NCBI GenBank assembly: GCA_001600035.1
Contig: BCIT01000023.1
Coordinates: forward strand, 738-64,737
DNA length: 64,000 bases
Reading direction: 5' to 3'
Origin: Holtermanniella nyarrowii
Taxonomy: Eukaryota; Basidiomycota; Tremellomycetes; Holtermanniales
This document shows, piece by piece, positions 23,369 to 35,442 of this stretch. The stretch's first letter is position 1. Each line of letters starts with the position of its first letter. The notes beneath the pieces are model-generated. The model was not told where the DNA came from and searched no databases. It saw only the letters and a list, made by a program, of their open reading frames with translations. Made by a program: the position numbers and the translations under genes.

Positions 23369-26300
23369 TCAGAGTCGTCGTGCTCCCTGAGCAGGGATCA
23401 TTTCGATCTCTTCATCAGAGTCAAAGTTTCTGCGACGGGCTGCTGAAGCAGCGGCGGGGGGAGGTTGAGGCATGGGCATGCGGGAGCGAAGTGACGGCGC
23501 AGGTGTGCCAGCACGAGAAGGAGCGACAGAAGCCCCGTTGAGCTCGCTGTGCTCGTCGAAGACGTCTGTCGATTAGTCAAGTTCCGCGCGGAGGACAAAC
23601 CTTGGGTGGGATCATTCACAATGCCTCGAGAATCCGTCAAGTTGGCAGTAGCCGTCGCGAACGTCGGCGGCGGGCTTCTAGAGTCCTTACGCTCTGCCAC
23701 GGCCGCGTCAGCTTGTGCTTTCGCCTGCAGCTCTTCCCATGGGACCACTTTTCATTCAGCGCCGGTCCTTCTCAGCCTCCATGAACTCACAAGTGTACGG
23801 AACAGGATCAGGAGGAGGCGGCGCAGGATCACCCGCACCGGCCGGACCAAAGATCTTGGTTTCCGCAAGGCTGCCATCAGCTCCATCCATTCGCTCGAAC
23901 ATACAATCCCTTCATAGCACAGATCCACTTGTTGCGTCGCTGAACCTTTAGAGCTCCCTGCTGCCAATTCGATTTATACTTGATGTCCGCCTTGAGAACC
24001 ATTTTGCCCTGCGCAGGGATATCGTCGACCGTGACTGCCCGTTGTCAGCTTCAACCGAACTAAGCAGACTCAAAAACATACCATCAAAGACAGGCAAGAA
24101 GTCACGGTTGTTCTCTTTACAGAACAGGATCATCTTCTCGCGCAAAGCCTGCAGATCCTCAAAAGTCGTCTCGAAATTGACTTCGAAGATGAACGTCTCG
24201 GACGTCGGTCCCGATCGACGGACTGTCCTCAGTTCCCACTCTGAATCCTCGTAAAGACTCACTGTTATCGATAAACTTGGTGTTGAGGATATTGTTTGAC
24301 ACAAACGTGTATTTCCCATCGAGTTTCTGAAATGTAGTGCTCATCAATTGCATTGATTTGACAACGTAGCCAACGCCACTGTCATTGTCAGCTTCTGCCG
24401 TCTATCCTCGGCAACTCACTCGACATCTACGCGATCTCCAACATCAAACGGATGCTTGACGAACAAGAAGATGCAAGCGCCCAGAATCTCCTGCATTGTC
24501 GTTCCAATCATCCAAGATAGACCGAGAATAAATGTGCCAGCCGAAGTGACGAGCGTCGTCAATTTCGTCGTCTATGCATCAGCCTCCATCTCTCTCTTCG
24601 TCATGGAACACGTACCACCATAGCAGCCATAACAAGCACGACAATCACAAAGACGACGACCAAAAAGATATCGTCCAGGCGCCTGACAGCCCCATCGAGA
24701 TCACGCATCGAAGCTTCCAAGCTCAGCCTCTCACGATGAATCTCCATGCAAGCCATCTCAATCTCGTCGCGGGTAGCATCACCATTCAGATCCTGATCAA
24801 ACATCTGGAATGCCAGTTGAGCGTCTTCCATGTTGGAAAAGCTGCATCGTCAGCTTCAGCCCCGCAAACGTAAGCGATTGACTCACTATCTGGCGACATC
24901 CTCGATCATGAGCTGCTCCGCTCCAGGCTGCCTGAACGAGTAGAAGAGCCGTCTAGCTAATTGTTTCGTCTTGTTCGCACTTCCAAGCGCAGCGGTGACC
25001 TTGTTGGCAGGTGAGTTTGTCTGCAAGACACTCTGTCCCGCCATTTCAGATGCAACGTTGCCCAGCGCCCTTGTATAATCAGCCCCTCCTTGTCCAGCCC
25101 AAGGAAGACTCACGTCGTTGTGGTCTGTACGGCCGATCGAAGACCTTTCATTGCTTTGCGAATCGCGACTTTTGGGATCTGTCCTGCGCGCGTCTTGGAT
25201 GATGCGCCATCGCGAAGTGTATCAGATCGACCAGGGATCTGTCACTGTCAGCCCGTGCTTGGAGTGTTGCGGATTGCCAGAACTTACATCGTGCGAGTTG
25301 ATGTAGAGTGTTACGAGCGACTTGACTTTTGCCTTTTGATCACGAATGCGGTCTGACAGTCAGTCCATGTCCGCCAACCTTCTTTGCCCGCGCAACGCAC
25401 CCTCGTAAGAATCCTGATGGAAGCGGTACCTGTTGATTAGCCCAGCTCTTTCATCGCAACCTTATTAAAACTCACGCAATGATTTGAATAATCGTCTTTT
25501 CAGCCGCATAAACCAAAGAACACAAAAAGAAACCAAAAAGAACATTTGCAATCAATGTTAGGTTACTTCTGCTGTTCGCCGCCTGATCCCCAATATAGTG
25601 ATTGATGATCAAGGGCGTAAAAGAGACCCAAACAGCTGCAGCCCAGACGCAAAGTTTGAGGAAACGGCCGAGTGCACGAACGACGTCGGTGTATGCGCGT
25701 GCTTTGGGTGCGATTGCGCCGATTGTTGCGCGAAAGATGGAGGGGAGCATGAGGAAGGCTGCTGTTGAGACCCAGAACCCGACCCAGAGGACTGATAGCC
25801 AGATTGACCACCAGATCTACTGTTAGCATTTTTCTTCCTCAGAACAACATACGAGTTTGACCTCCCAGACTGTTGCATGCTTGACGCCCGTCAAGCCCAC
25901 GATCCCCGGAATCCAAAGTAATGCCAGCACGGGCAGAATATACAGGATCCAGCGCGTAACAATGGATTTCGAAAGGAGATAGTAGTAGAGCCTTGCAAAT
26001 TTGTTGGTCGCGACATCGCCTTCTGCAAACCTCAAATTCTCAATACTCGCATTGGCCGTCTTGAATTCTTCCCATTCGGGTTTCTCGCCGTTACCGTTCC
26101 TGCCTACACCTAGCAGATCCCACGAATTGTGACGCGAGTTTTTGGGTCGGTCATGGGTTGGTGTTGCGCTTCGTGAACCTGGAGTGCTGTTGTTGGCTGA
26201 GGTGGTGAATGGGAGGATTGAGAATTTGTTTTTGGGGCGAGAGGATGGACTGTTTCGTCCTGAGCCCGGACCTGCAGGGTAGGAATTGTTCATTGTGGAT

Positions 26301-26695
26301 GTAGCTGAACTGTATGATTCCGAAGGTGGGTTGAGTGGGATGGTGTATTGTTGTGTCATTTGTGGTGAAGGTGGATAATGCACATGTTGTGAATCCTGCA
26401 CTTGACCCAACAACGGTTGTGCGTTGTATGCCGCTGGGACTGTCAGTCTTTGACCTTGACTTCATACTCTAAACACACCTCCTGCTTGACCTACACCTGG
26501 CGTGTGCAATGGACTCCTTGAATCTTCACGTTCGATAGGGTAGCCGCTCGTTGCCGGTGTGAGTGTGGCCTGTTGAGTCGAGGTAGAGTCAAAACGGTGG
26601 TGGCTTATCCCTAGCCCATGTTCTTGCTCTTCGTCTTGTTCCCTTTGATGGATAGGTCTATCGTGCAACTGATATTTTGATGGTGTACTCGTCAT
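23369..26695 (-). CDS. EF-hand mechanosensitive channel (MscS family, Msy1/Msy2-like)
   Basis: Fungal MscS-type channel. The fission yeast relatives Msy1 and Msy2 act in the ER and cortical ER in calcium release under hypo-osmotic stress. Order: a disordered N-terminus rich in Ser, Pro, Asn and Gln, then membrane helices ([20 protein letters not shown], a [15 protein letters not shown]-like helix, [39 protein letters not shown]). An EF-hand follows with loop [12 protein letters not shown], then [11 protein letters not shown] leading into the pore helix. The MscS beta domain comes next ([12 protein letters not shown]-like, [20 protein letters not shown]), then a C-terminal alpha/beta part with [10 protein letters not shown]. 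The tail has [13 protein letters not shown] and ends [12 protein letters not shown] with the stop at 23369. Many short introns. The start could be the ATG at 26695 or at 26755; the later one gives a more typical hydrophilic start. Confidence 0.87.
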
Positions 26696-27104
26696 GTTAC
26701 CAGTTGTCGTTGGTATTGTTGATGATATCCCCTGCAGCAGTAGAATAATCGTCAAATTCTGATTTTACGGTTTAAAACAGGCGCGTAGGTCGTCACACCG
26801 CCTCCGAAATCAAATGCCGTCAGTAACCGCGTGAGAAGGAACGTTTCACCCTTAGATCAGGAAAAAACACATGGCATGAAACGTAGGGGTAATGAAAGGC
26901 TGTACCCTAGTCTCACTAGCTTCGCAATAAAGTATTAATAAGTCTCACCAGGCTGGATCGATCTCCCAACTACAGTCATAGCTGTTGCCGCAAATACGCC
27001 GCACGTCAGTGCACAACTGCCATCTTTTTCCACAACGCTGTACCATTACCCATCAGGCTGTTTAGAAAAGGGCCACTCCAAACACACACGCAGCGGTATC
27101 CAGA
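26696..27104. other. Intergenic region upstream of the MscS-type gene
   Basis: About 400 bases between the start of the channel gene and the stop of GIR2, both on the minus strand. It should hold the channel promoter and the GIR2 3' end. An AT-rich segment near 26920-26945 is the only feature seen. Confidence 0.4.
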
Positions 27105-28102
27105 TCAATCACTATCCCAATCAACACCAACACCATGTCCTTCCTCTTCAGCCTCTTCGACTCTTCTCCTCTCCCTCTCTCTCTCTTCTCGTGAATACTG
27201 AGACAAGTCGACTTCAGCAACACCTTCTTCCATGAGAGCCTCGTCAGAAGTCGCGAGCGCCGCGTTCTTCTCAAATAGCTGTCTCCCTTTCCATAGTCAG
27301 CTTAGGCCGCAGCGAATCAGACAACACACCACTTGCTCGAGCTTTAATCTTCCTCACCTCATCCCGTTCTTTCGCGCCCAAACTCTTCAATCGTTCATCC
27401 TCTTCACGATCCTTCAAAGCCTTCATCTCCCCCTCAAACTTTCTCCTCCATTCCAAAAATCGTTCAGCAGTCACAGGAGTCCCTCGTTTCCGTGCAGCTT
27501 CGGCAGCTTCGAGTTCTGCAAAGCGTAAATCGTCTTTGGCTTGTTGTTTTCGGATTCGAGTCCGGCCGACTTCACCTAGGGATTCGCGTAAGGCGGACGT
27601 TAGGGTAAAGACCATTGCCATGCCTAATGATTCTTCGCCCTGTAATGTGATCAGTGATTGTGAAGAGGCGATGATAGACTCACGACGACTTTGAGACCGT
27701 CCAAAAGTTCCTGCTTCTCTTCATCGCTCAGCTCGCCTTCCACTTCTTCAATCTCTAAATCGGGTAGGATATCCGGATAAGCTTCAGGATAGGTCACGAG
27801 CAGCGACACAACCACTGTCCATTAGCCCTCTTTCCCCATGCAGAACGTACGGGGATGCGAAGGTGTCGGCTCATCTGGCTCAACTCGGATCTGTAACGAA
27901 GATTCAGAGAGCTCTGTAGCCGTCAGTTTTCAACATGAGCCCATGCGAGACGCACTCTCCAATTCGTCGGGAAAGATGGATTCGAGGACCTGCGGGTCAA
28001 CTTGAGCTCGTTTGCAAAGGATAAACGGACCTCGAACTCTTCTTGTAGAATTTGCTCGTGGTCTGTTGTCAGCTGTGAGTGATGTTATATCTCACCTGAC
28101 AT
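27105..28102 (-). CDS. GIR2: RWD-domain protein Gir2/RWDD1 (DFRP2)
   Basis: Partner of the DRG-type GTPase Rbg2 and of Gcn1; it acts in translation control on ribosomes. The spliced product is about 250 residues. The first exon is only ATG TCA G, then DHEQILQEEFEVLESIFPDE, the classic RWD start. The RWD domain continues with VTYPEAYPDILPDLEI and ends in GMAMVFTL, a pattern typical of the family. After it comes a charged helix (ERFLEWRRKFEGEMKALKD) and the conserved SGRQLFE motif that contacts the GTPase partner. The C-terminus is acidic and ends GVDWDSD with the stop at 27105. Six or seven short introns. The length is normal. It is divergent from the XPA gene, with 219 bases between the ATGs. 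Confidence 0.9.
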
Positions 28103-28321
28103 GGTGCGAGCACTTTTTGGGGAAGGATGAGCTAGCTGCTGTAGTGGGAATGCTTTCAGCAGCTGCAAGTTCAGAGAGGAACGGCAGATCTTGCTATCGG
28201 CGCTAGCAGTCGTCCAACACTTTGTCGAAATCTCACACGTCATAACGCTAAAGCGAATTGCCACCCAGCTGCACCCTGAACCCCGAGCAACCTGTAGCTT
28301 AGACCTATAGATCGCAGCAGT
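28103..28321. promoter_or_regulatory. Divergent promoter region GIR2 / XPA
   Basis: 219 bases between two divergent start codons. There is no room for a further gene. It must serve both transcripts. No TATA-like element seen. Confidence 0.55.
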
Positions 28322-29411
28322 ATGGCCGATTCCAATCTGACACCAGCGCAGCAAAGACTAGCAGCTCTCAACAGACTCAAAGCGAAATCAAAACTCGCAG
28401 TCACGAAACCACTCGTTCACCAACCTGTAGCAGGTCCAAGCAGTTCAAGAAACGCAGCAGCGCCAGTCAAACCCTCTGCTCAAGCACCTCTTCCTCGTGA
28501 TCCCAAACTCGTACGGTTTTGCTGAAATCTCATATGCTGACGTTGTAGGGCAAATACTTTGAATACGATTTATCAAAACTACACAACTCTCGAGGAGGGT
28601 TCCTGACTGAAGATGGAGATGATCAAGGTAACCGGATCAAGAGCTTGGTGCAGCTTGCGAGGGAGAAGGAGAGGGAGAGAGCAATGATGAAGGCTGGTGT
28701 AGAACCTCGTGAGTTCGGTGGCTTGGATGAAGGCTAACGGAAGCGATCAACCCTGGTACTTCGCCAAGGTGCGAGGAATGTCAATCGCTCGAGATCGATC
28801 ATCAGTTCCTCAAGGTCAATCAGCTGCAGCTGTTTGCAAGTCGGAAGAAGCTGATGGACAGTTCTTCGACGTCAAAGTCTGCAACAAATGCAAAAAGGCA
28901 CTTCCAGAGCGCTATTCTTTGCTGACCAAGACAGAATGCAAAGAAGTGAGCTTTCACTTCGACAGCACTGACAGCAGGACTACCTCCTCACAGATCCAGA
29001 ACTCAAAGATGAGGATCTCCTTCCACATCTCCTCCGACCGAATCCACACGCAAGCAACTACAGCAACATGATGCTTTTCATGCGCAAACAAGTCGAAGCC
29101 GTTGCGTGGACTAAATGGGGTGGTGAAGAAGGGCTGGATAAGGAATATCAACGCAGAGAGGATTTTAAAAAGCGTAAGAGGGAGGAAAAGTTCGAGTTGG
29201 GTTTGAGACAGTATGTTTTATCCGTGTAGGAGAGGCTAATGATAGACTGCGAAAGAGGACGAGGAATAATCTGCATCAACGGCATGAAGAAGAGTCGCAT
29301 GTACACGAGTTTGTTGTTGACGAGGAGGATGAAGAAGATGGGGCTGGGGGAGGGGCAGTTACACAGGTTTGTGTGGGCTGTGGATATACTTTGGAAGTTG
29401 AAGTCTTGTGA
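28322..29411 (+). CDS. RAD14: DNA repair protein XPA / Rad14
   Basis: Damage-verification and scaffold factor of nucleotide excision repair in the nucleus; it binds bubble DNA, RPA and TFIIH. The product has about 300 residues. The N-terminus is basic and Ala/Pro-rich ([20 protein letters not shown]). After [19 protein letters not shown] comes the zinc finger, with CEEC in one exon and [19 protein letters not shown] in the next; the four Cys are intact. Then [37 protein letters not shown], a long basic helix ([20 protein letters not shown]) and the C-terminal TFIIH-binding region with [10 protein letters not shown] and a second Cys pair ([14 protein letters not shown]). Short introns at about 28512, 28709, 28870, 28945 and 29211. 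All key residues of the family are present. Confidence 0.92.
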
Positions 29412-29542
29412 TGCGACGTTTGCATCTATCCTTTATGCGTTTCGCAGCTCGCTCCTTTGACTGGTCTAGACTGACTGTTATTGACATCTGGCTTGCGCTG
29501 GCTTTCGCTCAAACTTTTGCCGCGAGAGCTGGTTTCAGGAGC

Positions 29543-30825
29543 ATGCCGTCCGAGACGCCCGAGCAGCGCGCTCAGCGCAAAGCAAAGGAAGCAGCACGCG
29601 CTGGTACAAGCTCGAGCACGAAACCCAAGCCGAAGGACACGAAACCCAAGCTTCCTCCTGCGTACGTACCTTCCGCTTCAGTGAAGCTGCGTGCTGACAA
29701 GCAGGCTGCAATTTGGGCCTATCGCACAGACAATCGCGATCATGCTGATCTTGTGTCTCCGTGCGTCTGCTTCGGCTTTGAAGGTGCTAATAGTGACAGT
29801 GATGGGTACGATCCCGCTGCCACGGGAGATGCGAGCGTTCTACACACTCTTCAGCAGGATCACAGGTACCGCAACAATGTATGCTCAGTCCGATCCATGC
29901 CACAACGTTGACGTCCAGCTTGGTCGTAGGACACGCAGCAATCGTCGCATACGGCTACAAACAAGCGCTGGCTTTGCTTCCGCCTGCGAAGAAAATGGGC
30001 GAGAAGAAGGAGAAGAACAAATGGGTTTATCGGCCTGATGACTGGGTACGTTCTCGTGCTTGTGAGGGAGGAGATGGCTGATGAGGTCAGGCGCATACAC
30101 GTTCCCACCCCTCGCATTTCTTGACGACGCGCACCGCCACGCCACGAATCTTTCCATTTCCTCTTGGTAAAACACGGCCTCTTGCGACTGTGAAAGATGA
30201 ATTATGGTGGGAAGGTGGGAATGCGCCGCATGTTGTAAGTTGCCAGCCGTTGAGAAAGGTGAGACAAAGACTGATTGGTGTAGGGACATTTCAATCGACC
30301 GAAACTGCCTGATCCACCTGGCCCTCCTGATAAGAAAGAGTTGAAGGAAAAGGCTAAAAAGCTTGAATTGTTTCAAGTTCAGAAACGGCTGTGAGTGGCT
30401 ACGAGGTGAATCGACGTGAACGCTGATGATCTAGGTGGGAGAAGCGTTTACTGAACATCAAGCTCCTTTGCGGCGTCGTCCTCGTTTCCTTCAGTAAATC
30501 CCTTCCCGTCTCCAATCATTAACGTCCAGTCAATCTCAAGATAGCAGCCGTCTGCCTCGCCGCTCTAATCTACCGCGTCCTCAACGCCGAAATCGAGCAG
30601 ATCCTGAACCCACCGAAACCAGTTAAAGCGGATCGACCCGAAAACATCGATCTCGTCCAGCGCAAGCCTACTGCGAACGCTGGACTGCTTCAGCCCAACA
30701 TGGGCATGTCTTATATCTATGGACCGGATGGTGCGGGTGGATTGGGCGCTGAAGCAGCGATTCCGATCACGCCTGGTCCGGCACCCGTGTTGCTTACTAG
30801 TGCTAATCCCTATTTCGCTAATTGA
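29543..30825 (+). CDS. Unknown multi-exon membrane protein
   Basis: I do not recognise the family. Starting at ATG 29543, the frame gives a basic N-terminus (ETPEQRAQRKAKEAARAG, then a KPKPKDTKPKLPPA stretch). After an intron at about 29661-29703 comes a hydrophobic helix (GPIAQTIAIMLILCLLMG) followed by a short loop and a second moderately hydrophobic helix ending in HAAIVAYGYKQALALLPPAKK. A soluble part follows (EKNKWVYRPDDW, TVKDELWWEGGNAPHV, HFNRPKLPDPPGPPDKKE). Two more hydrophobic stretches lie near the end (LLNIKLLCGVVLVSF and LKIAAVCLAALIYRVL), and the tail is Pro/Gly-rich, ending SANPYFAN. It is probably an ER or other endomembrane protein with three or four membrane segments. The exact exon after DDW (about 30105) is uncertain, as two frames are open there. 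Confidence 0.6.
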
Positions 30826-31428
30826 AGAGTAGGTCGTGATGCATTGATGGAATCTGGCAGTGTGGCCTTTTGCTGCTGGTTGGCCAAGTTAGACCCACTC
30901 TGACTCTTAAGGAACGCAGAGCCAAGTCTGTTACTTTCATCAGACGATTCGCAGACGTTAGTAGCATCGCACTCTGCGGCTACACGCTCGCAATGCACTG
31001 CCTATACGCTGAACGCTTCTCCCCCTCCCAGCTACAGACAGGCCGTGTTGCCACTGTCATGTGATTTTCGGGCCGAGCTTTACCTCAGGAACGTTTGCAG
31101 CTAATAAACGGGGACCCGAAAGATCACCTGCTCTACCTCTTTGCTCACCGTTCTTGACGATTGCGAGTGTAACAGTACCCAAACGACCATTCAAGACTAG
31201 TCTACAAAGGGCTGGAAGAGAAAGTACAGGTCAAATCACGATATCGCCAGGTGAAAGAGGTATTGAACACTTTATCATTGCTGCGCACAAACCAACGACG
31301 CCTATACGGCTATGGTCACCAGAAAGAGTCATTGAACGCTCTAACTCTTCATCAACATTCGGTCTTAGCAGCAGGATACCCGGCGACGCTTACGACAGCA
31401 ACTTCATTTTTGCTTGCCACCTATCAAC
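30826..31428. other. Intergenic region upstream of the DUF1752 gene
   Basis: About 600 bases without a supported gene. It probably contains the 3' end of the preceding gene and the promoter of the next one, both on the plus strand. Confidence 0.4.
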
Positions 31429-34400
31429 ATGCCAGGTCACCTGCCCAACTTGCTTTCGCTCACCTACCCACTCATCGACTCGCTTGCAGTCGATACCGAT
31501 CCAGATGGTGCGGGAGATGAGGCTGTTGCATTACACGAGCTCTGGACAGTTTTTACGAGGTGTAAGAATGAATTGAAGGATGGCAAGCGGCTGGAGAATA
31601 TTGCGTGGAGGTGAGTTGCTTGGACTGGGCGCGTTTGGTAAATGTTGCTGATGCGTTCTACTCTCCTTCTTCACTTGCCCTTCCTCCTTGCCCTCCTCAT
31701 ACTCATCTCCTCCTTGAATCCTCACTCCTACCCATCTCATCCTGCTCTTGCTCATCGTCCCACACGTTGGTCTTTACGGCATTCATTGTCCATCACAGGC
31801 TCTACTCCCCTCTACAAGCCCCATTGCACCTTCAGCCTCGTCCTCGTACACCCTCTCTCTCTTCAACGGCCTCCACAAGCGCTTCATCCGCCTCGCCCGT
31901 CCATCGAGGCATTCACCCAAACGCAAGACAACTGTCACCCTCACCAGGCCACAAACGGACTTTTGGCTCGGTACTGAACCTTGTGCTTGCTGCTGATCAG
32001 GATGAAGAGTGGCAGAGGTTGAAGGACTGGGTTGGAGATGCTGAAATGGGGAACAAGGTCAGAGGGAGGCATAGGGTCGTGCCGGAGGTTGCTATTCAGG
32101 ATCTTGACATGACGTTGGAGATGGGCGTTGGAGTGAGAAAAGAGACGCCTTCTGAATCGTCCACTTCGCGTGCGCCGGTCGCTGCTTTCGGAACAGCGAG
32201 AGAACCTACTTCGACCCCACCTCTTGGGTCGGCCGCTACTTCGCTCTCGACTTCTCCGTACTCGCAACGCCCACACCGGCAACATCCCTCTACGACCTCT
32301 TCAACAGCTTCATCTTTACAAACACCGCATCGTCTGACAGCGTCAACCAGTAACTCAACATCAACAACACCGCATACGGGCTTTGGTCCTTCCTTCCAAC
32401 TGCGGCTCGTGGAGCCAACACCCGCACCATCAAGAGTCGGTAGCTTGGGCGCAGATCTCAACAACCCTTCTTCTGGTCCCGGGTCGCCAGCTCAGACTTT
32501 AGCGCTTGAGCCCGCGATTGAGGAAGAAGAAGCTAAAGTACGAGAACGCTCAACGATCGACTTGACCGAGCTCCACGATCTCGCCCGCTCCAAGTCCAAA
32601 TCACCTACAAAACCCGCATCAGCTACACCTCATGTCTCTCCCATCCAAACGAAACTAAATTCCCAAATCTCACCAGGTGCCAAGAAGAAGGAAAAGCGCA
32701 TGTTCTTTATTCAGCGCTCGCCTTGCTCAGTCGGAACGGTTGCGACCAGTGGTGGGGAGAGTGAGACTGGCGGATCGAGTTTCGGAGCTGTTTCGCCGAC
32801 GACTAGCAAATGTGCTGGAACTTCGCCGCTTTCGGCGCATGGGGAGACCCAGCGTGCCAGTGGGCAGAAGAGGCAAAGGGAAAGGTCCAGGTCGCCCATG
32901 ACGCATCGACAAGCGAGCTTGTCGCCTTCCAAGCTTGCGACTAGTAATGGTCCGGTTGCGAACAAGCTCAAAAGGTCTCAAACGAATCTGACTGCCAATC
33001 ATGGCCATCAACGCCGGAGGTCGTCAGGGTCCAGTCGAGGATCAGCTGCAAAGTCCTCTGGGCCAGTCGCAGCTCAAGCTCCAGCCCCCATCAAGCGCGT
33101 CGTGTCGGCCGCGACAATGCAAGGCCGTTTCAGGGGTCAAAAGATGGCTGCTGCTGCTGCTATCCAAGAGAAGAACCAAGTGGCTGCAGCCGAACGACAC
33201 AAGCTTGCAAAAGTGGAGAGCTTGAAGAATATGCAGGAAGAGACGGGCGGTTGGGAGGACGAGGATGGTGAGAGCTCAGAAATTGAAGAGGATGAGGAAG
33301 AAGATGATGAAGGTTGGAGCGATGAAGGTAGTGAAGAGGAGCGGGTGTCTAAAGAGGAGGAGAAAAGGAGAGCAGAAGAGGCGGATAAACAGCGCCAACG
33401 CGAAATGTTTGCAAAGCGACAGATCTTTGGACCTGCTGTTGTTGCTGGAGGATTGCGTTCGCATGCTCCGGCTGTGAATCTACAGCGCTCTGGCTCAGAC
33501 GAGCGCCCTTCGACACCTGGGCTACTAAGTGGCATGTTCAAGAGTGTCGAATCGCAGGGTGGACCTCCGAGACGTGGTGGTAGTATGGTTGATCTTGTGA
33601 GTTCCGAAACGATGATGTAAGCTGACAGGCAGCAGCAACCTCCTGCTCCGCTACAGCGTCGCGCGACTGCTACTGCGCCACCTGTGGCTGGACCGTCTTT
33701 GATGCGCAGCAAGAGTGCAGTTGCTATTCCCATTCAAACGGGTCTGAGCGTCTCTCGAGAGGGCACGGCTTTGGAAGCAGATGAGGAGGAGGTGAGGTCG
33801 GTTCGACAGGCTTCACCGGAGATCGCAGTCAAGCACAAGGTGAGTCTGAGAGATACGAGTAGTCGTGCTGATAGCAGCCGCCGCCAGACACAGAGATGGA
33901 GGATTCCGATGATTCGCAGTATTCCGCTCCTGCGACTTCTTACCTCGCGACTTCGGAAGCTCGACGAAAGCTATCTGCTCTAGCTGCGAAACGTGATGCT
34001 TCGAAGAAGAAGGCGCAGTCGATCTCGCCAGAAGGTGTGACTGCGCCTGTGGAGGCGCCACATAGAAATGCTGGGCCGCTGCTGGTTGCTCCTGTGCCTG
34101 TTGTTGCGCCGCAGACGCCGACTACGACGCGTCGGAACATGATCATGAATGAGATGTCCGAGAGCTTGCGCATGAGTGAGTCTCATCATCAAGGAGGGGA
34201 AGAAGCTGACATCGTAGACCTGATCTGGGAGCGTCGAACATCGCAAACTTCACTCGGTCCACCGAAGCGATCCGCTTCATTCGCGACTGCTGCTCGACCG
34301 CTTCTGAGCTCTGTCAACAGCCACCAAACGCCCGCGCCCCGTGCATCTCCGAACGCAGGTTTACAGCCTTCGGCGAGCGCACACAACCTGCGGCAGATGC

Positions 34401-34882
34401 TTGCGGCTTCGAATTCGGTCTCGCCGAACCCGGCGTTGGTCGGTGGTGGCACCCCTCTGTCTCGTCAAATGTCGCATCCTGTTCAAGGGTCTGGACTCAG
34501 TCCTCCGCCAAAGAAACGGACTGCACCGAACTTGCTGAGTGGTGGTGGCATTTTACGTCCTTTAACGAGGGTCGGGCAGTCTAGCGGTGGGCAGAGCGTG
34601 GGGCCATCAAGAACTTCGCCTCAACCACCAAACGAGAGGCCTTCACTGGTATCGCTAGCTCGAAGCAGCAAATCACGCTCATCGGCCGATCTAGCAGCCA
34701 TGAACGATCTACCCTCGCCATATGCTTCTGCGCCGATGCTCCGAAGTAATACGGATGGTGGCGGGGTACCGCAGCCGCCTCCACCACCAAATCGACAGAA
34801 GAGCGAGGCTGATCTGCTCAAAATGCAGTTGAGGAAGAGGGAGGAAGAGACGAATATGAGTTATCGGAGTCATGGGTGGTGA
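31429..34882 (+). CDS. DUF1752 (AreA GATA-like N-terminal domain, Mks1-type) regulator
   Basis: Large, mostly disordered protein with an N-terminal DUF1752 (PF08550-type) domain: ELWTVFTRCKNELKDGKRLE, then NIAWR joined by an intron to LYSP. In ascomycetes this domain occurs in AreA-type and Mks1-type proteins that act in nitrogen, retrograde or TOR-linked signalling. No GATA zinc finger follows here, so it is closer to Mks1 than to AreA. The middle is Ser/Thr/Pro-rich with EKRMFFIQRSP, a motif seen in related proteins. An acidic run (EIEEDEEEDDEGWSDEGSEE) follows, then a basic charged helix and a segment EARRKLSALAAKRDASKKK. Introns lie at about 31611-31798, 33598-33633, 33840-33880 and 34173-34216; the first is unusually long for this window. 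The start is the ATG that precedes GHLPNLLSLTYPL. Confidence 0.82.
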
Positions 34883-35442
34883 ACGAAGGGATGGAATGTA
34901 CATTTTGTTTGTAACGCATGCAGATGCAGATGAATTTTGGTGGTGGTGTCATGCGCTAGCTCAGAGCTTGGCAAGTCGAGAGCCTCGGCGAATCCCACCA
35001 TACCTCATCGAAGCGGAATTTCTGCAGCTGACAATGCAATTATGTTGCAAAAATTGATGTAGATCCTTTAAGTATGAGCGACATGGATAAAAGTTGAACA
35101 CTGAGGCTAATCAAGGTTTCATAATGTGTAAGTTGTGAGATGCTTCCTTTCGTGGGCATCGAAAGAGTCGACGCGATTCTCACAGCTGTCGCGTACATCA
35201 GGACGGCTGCAGCATGGCTGCGATATCCAGTCACGGTCGCAACTGTGGTACTGTGCCATTACGTCACGGACGGATGCAAAACTTGATGTCTCCTATCATG
35301 TATACGTATAGCATGCATCTTTCTAACCCCCAATACATCTCAGTGATCACACCGACTATCCGAGGCTGCCTGTAACGAGATTATCCCGACATTACACCTC
35401 TGATGCTGCCTGGTTTCGATTGGCAGACCTCTTGCCTTGCAT
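34883..35442. other. Intergenic region between convergent genes
   Basis: About 560 bases between the stops of the DUF1752 gene (plus) and the RNase III-fold gene (minus). No gene seen. Confidence 0.5.
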